Of a DNA stretch of 64,000 nucleotides, positions 61,458 through 64,000 are shown piece after piece (position 1 is the first letter of the stretch; each line of letters opens with the position of its first letter). The DNA lies in NCBI GenBank assembly GCA_009829735.1, contig CM020618.1:12506568-12570567 (forward strand). The letters run 5' to 3'. This DNA comes from Pyropia yezoensis (taxonomy: Eukaryota > Rhodophyta > Bangiophyceae > Bangiales > Bangiaceae). The notes below the pieces were generated by a model. It worked only from the letters and a program-made list of their open reading frames with translations, had not been told where the DNA came from and made no database searches. Position numbers and translations under genes: made by a program.

Positions 61458-62738
61458 ATGTCCGCTGCAGCCAGCTCTGATGAGTCTTCGGACGAGTGCC
61501 CGAGTCCTGGTGAGTCACGCCCACCCCCTACTATTTTCCTGTGTGATGGATCGTGCTTCCCGTGATGTGCCATGGCCGATGCTGACTCGCGCAGCAACCT
61601 GGTGCCGTTTTTTTTTTTTTTTTCTTTGCATGCTATTTATTTTTGACTGCTTGTTTGCGCCTCTCGTACAGCAACTGTCCGTCTATGTGGAGCATGCCGC
61701 TTGCCAGGCCATGATGCCCGGCGGTGCCCACTCGTCAAGAAAGCAGAGTACTTGTGCGGCTGTGACAAGGCGACGTGTGCTAAGTGCATGGTTGCCTGCG
61801 GCAAGTGCGGCAAGAAGGGGCACTCTCTGGACACGCTGGTCGCGCCGATGCGCGCTGGCTCTCTCCCGCGCTTTGCCTGCGAGAACCACAACTATGCGGA
61901 GATGCAGGGCCGGGTGAAGGAGGCGCTCTCGCTGATGGCGCCTGCGATGCGCAAAAAGAGGGAGCTTGCGCAGGCGAACAAGCGGCGATTGGCGGCCCTG
62001 GTGCCGGCTGCTAACAACCATTTTTCCGTCAATGCGCAACAATCTGCCCTGGTGGATGCTGTGGGGCTTGGCGGTGCTGCGGCATCCACGCATGTACGGA
62101 CGGCTGAGGCCGCTGCCGCGGTGCTCCGGGACGACGGCGCTACCCGGGCAGCGGCACGCACACTTGGTGCCTTTGTGGCTGACAGTGCTGGTGCGGGCGC
62201 TGCATCGAGCGCCCAACCCCCTCCTGGACCGCTCGGTCTGATCGATCTGACTGGTCCGCGCCAGACCGTGGTGGCGGCCGTGGAGGAGGCCCTGAGCAAG
62301 CGCCCTAAGTATCCACCTGGGACTCGCGGCGCCATGAGGCGGCTGAAGAGAGATGCAGGCCTGCCAGCGGGTGGCGCACGCGGCGCTGTCGAGGAGCTTG
62401 GCTCCTCGAACCCGTACTTTGGTATGTCAGGCCTCCAGCTTAAGCGGGCTGCCCTTCGATACGTACAGATTTCCGAGGGACCCGTCCTGGTGAAGGCCAG
62501 GTCGGCGCTGACGGAGTTTGTGGGAGGCGACCTTCTCTTTAACGAGTGCTCTGTGACCAGCCGACGCTTTTCGTGTGGTGAGGTTTGTAAGGCCCTTGTC
62601 GGGTGTGCTGAGCGCGCTGATTTGCGCGTCCCTTCCGTGCTTGCTTCCCTTCAGCAATTTATTGTGGAGGTGAGACTGGGAGAAAAGGCCCTGCGGCCCT
62701 TTTTTGCGCCTTTGTCATCTCCAGGGAGTAGCACATAA
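61458..62738 (+). CDS. CCHC zinc-knuckle protein of unknown family, two exons
   Basis: Exon 1 is 61458-61509, with consensus donor GTGAGT. Exon 2 is 61672-62738, with acceptor CTCGTACAG. The junction codon GCA keeps the frame. The product has 372 residues: an acidic Ser-rich start, then a CCHC knuckle with C23, C26, H31 and C36 (CGACRLPGHDARRC), and a second Cys cluster (CGCDKATCAKCMVACGKCGKKGH). A basic helical stretch (MRKKRELAQANKRRL) and Ala-rich linkers follow. The C-terminal part is folded-looking (residues ~270-360; SSNPYFGMSGLQLKRAALRY and RSALTEFVGGDLLFNECSV). Zinc knuckles bind single-stranded nucleic acid. The layout recalls DNA-binding parts of transposon-derived proteins, but no family is named. 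The intron includes a poly-T tract before the acceptor. Confidence 0.7.
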
Positions 62739-64000
62739 ACCTTATCCACTGACTCGCACGCCTGCATCTCACTCGCGCACATTGCTGACTCGCGCACACA
62801 GGCGACCGCACCGCCAGCAAGCGGCCGCGGTAAAGGCGGGCGGCGGACTAACCCCGACCCTGGTGGCGGGTGTTGGGGGAGGAGGGGGGGGTGACATGGG
62901 TGGGGGAGAGGAAGTGCTTGGAGGCAGGGAGTGCTCGCCCTCGTACCCCGCGAACGGCCCCTGGTACCGCCGCCGCGGCCGCGAATGCCGCCGCGGAAGA
63001 CGGGACGGCGGTGGGCGCCACACCACCGCCGGGCGCCGGCGGTGCAGGGGTGGAGGTTGCCGGGGGCGACCACGCCGCGGCGCCAGCGGTGGGCGGCGCG
63101 GCGGGGGTGGCTGCCGGGCGGGGCGGGGCGGGCGGCGTGGCGGGCGCGGCGGGCGTTGGGGAAGGTGGGGGCGCGACGCGAGGTCCGTGGGACCAAGTCC
63201 CCCGCGCCCGCACGCACCTCTGTCACGTGTCTCACCTGAAATTACCCGCACTGACTGGGCGGTGGCGTCCGCCGCCGCCGGCCTCGAGCGGCCGCGGCGC
63301 TACCCTTCCCGCCCGCCACCCTCACGGCACGCTTCCCGCCCGCCACCCTCGCGGCACGCAGGCAGACGGTGTCGGCTCGACGGCGAGCGCGGAGACGGCC
63401 GGCGCAGTGCGGCTACGGTGGCGGCGGGCGGCGGGCAAGCCCCGGCCGGCCGCCAGCAGGTGGGGGGCGCTTGGGGGGGCGGGGGGGGTGCCATGGGTGG
63501 GGGGGGGGGAGGGCTGGGAGGCGGGGAGTGTTCCTCCTCGTCACCCCCGAACGGCCCGAGGCACCGCCGCCGCGGCCGCGAATGCCGCCGCGGAAGACAG
63601 GACGGCGGTGGGCGCCACACCACCGCCGGGCGCCGGCGGTGCGGGGGTGGAGGTTGCCGGGGGCGACCTCGCCGCGGCGCCAGCGGTGGGCGGCGCGGCG
63701 GGGGTGGCTGCCGGGCGGGGCGGGGCGGGCGGCGTGGCGGGCGCGGCGGGCGTTGGGGAAGGGGGGGGCGCGACGCGAGGTCCGTGGGACCAAGTCCCCC
63801 CCGCCTGCCCGCGTCTCTGCCACGTGTTTCATGTGGAATCGCCAGTACCAACGTGTCTCGCTCTTGATGTCTGCCACATCAGGCCGTGCCGACTGGGCTG
63901 TAGCTTCCGCCGCCGCCCACCTCGGTCGGAGGCGGGCGCGGCACACCATGGCCGCGGCCGGGCGCTGCTTGGGCGGGGGGGGGGCGCCCGCCCTCTTCGA
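62739..64000 (+). repeat. Tandem duplication of Ala/Gly-rich coding-like sequence, period ~597 bp
   Basis: A block of roughly 350 bp (about 62870-63215) recurs at about 63467-63810, offset 597 bases and more than 90% identical in its core. Both copies read in the same plus-strand frame as TAAAAANAAAEDGTAVGATP, then PPGAGGAGVEVAGGD, ending GPWDQVP. The downstream part also resembles itself (TDWAVASAAAGLERPRR at about 63250-63300; ADWAVASAAAHLGRRRARH at about 63885-63945, after a possible acceptor CCACATCAG). It may be repeated exons of a gene that continues beyond the window. The protein family is unknown. Confidence 0.5.

Overview
The window looks like nuclear DNA of a very GC-rich eukaryote, most likely a red alga of the Bangiales (Porphyra/Pyropia type). 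This is an inference from four things. GC content and GC3 are extreme. Many genes are single long exons, and a few have one short intron with a standard GT-AG site. Proteins are rich in Ala, Gly and Pro runs. There is also a tRNA-Gly gene with a short insertion in its T loop, a kind of disruption known from red algal nuclear tRNA genes. No prokaryotic operon, Shine-Dalgarno pattern or CRISPR array was seen.

Layout. Positions 577-15510 are bounded by a 110-bp inverted repeat with two mismatches, as if this were one large DNA transposon. Inside it lie a PIF/Harbinger-type transposase whose catalytic core has been replaced by a Gly-rich stretch (2347-3387, +) and a Myb/SANT protein of the type that accompanies Harbinger transposases (9053-10897, -). 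A young but broken Ty3/gypsy LTR element (4013-8440, identical-length LTRs, 5-bp target duplication) is inserted between them, and a 129-bp MITE sits inside the right inverted repeat. Next come a secreted animal-type haem peroxidase (15769-17394, -) with an inverted partial copy at 18372-18559, then two divergent Ala/Pro-rich, probably nuclear, multi-exon genes (19106-22576 - and 25008-27833 +). These are separated by 2.4 kb of strongly G-skewed DNA.

Positions 28519-35328 (-) hold one 6.8-kb ORF whose first ~160 residues are a cyanase (CynS) homologue fused to a ~2,100-residue disordered tail. A divergent SAP-domain gene follows (36850-38046, +). Positions 42435-47659 (+) appear to be one gene in two reading frames: a Gln-rich N-terminal region followed by a class IV aminotransferase fold that is interrupted by a ~1-kb low-complexity insert and seems to lack the catalytic lysine. 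Positions 48407-48488 (-) are the tRNA-Gly(GCC). Two short two-exon genes follow: a four-helix membrane protein (50174-50929, +) and a type II membrane FkbM-like methyltransferase (51752-52844, -).

Positions 53300-61400 are mostly lower in GC, gene-poor and rich in transposons: a 198-bp MITE (its inverted sister is at 48159-48356), a near-perfect 38-bp palindrome, an almost complete pogo-like transposon with TIRs and one in-frame stop (56263-58280), and a 643-bp inverted-repeat element. A two-exon zinc-knuckle protein (61458-62738, +) and a 0.6-kb tandem duplication of Ala/Gly-rich, coding-like sequence close the window.

The genes do not form an obvious pathway. The main points of interest are the unusual fusions and probable pseudo-enzymes (cyanase, aminotransferase, Harbinger transposase), the disrupted tRNA, and the nested transposons. 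Homopolymer runs shift the frame of several genes, so some frame changes may be assembly errors.
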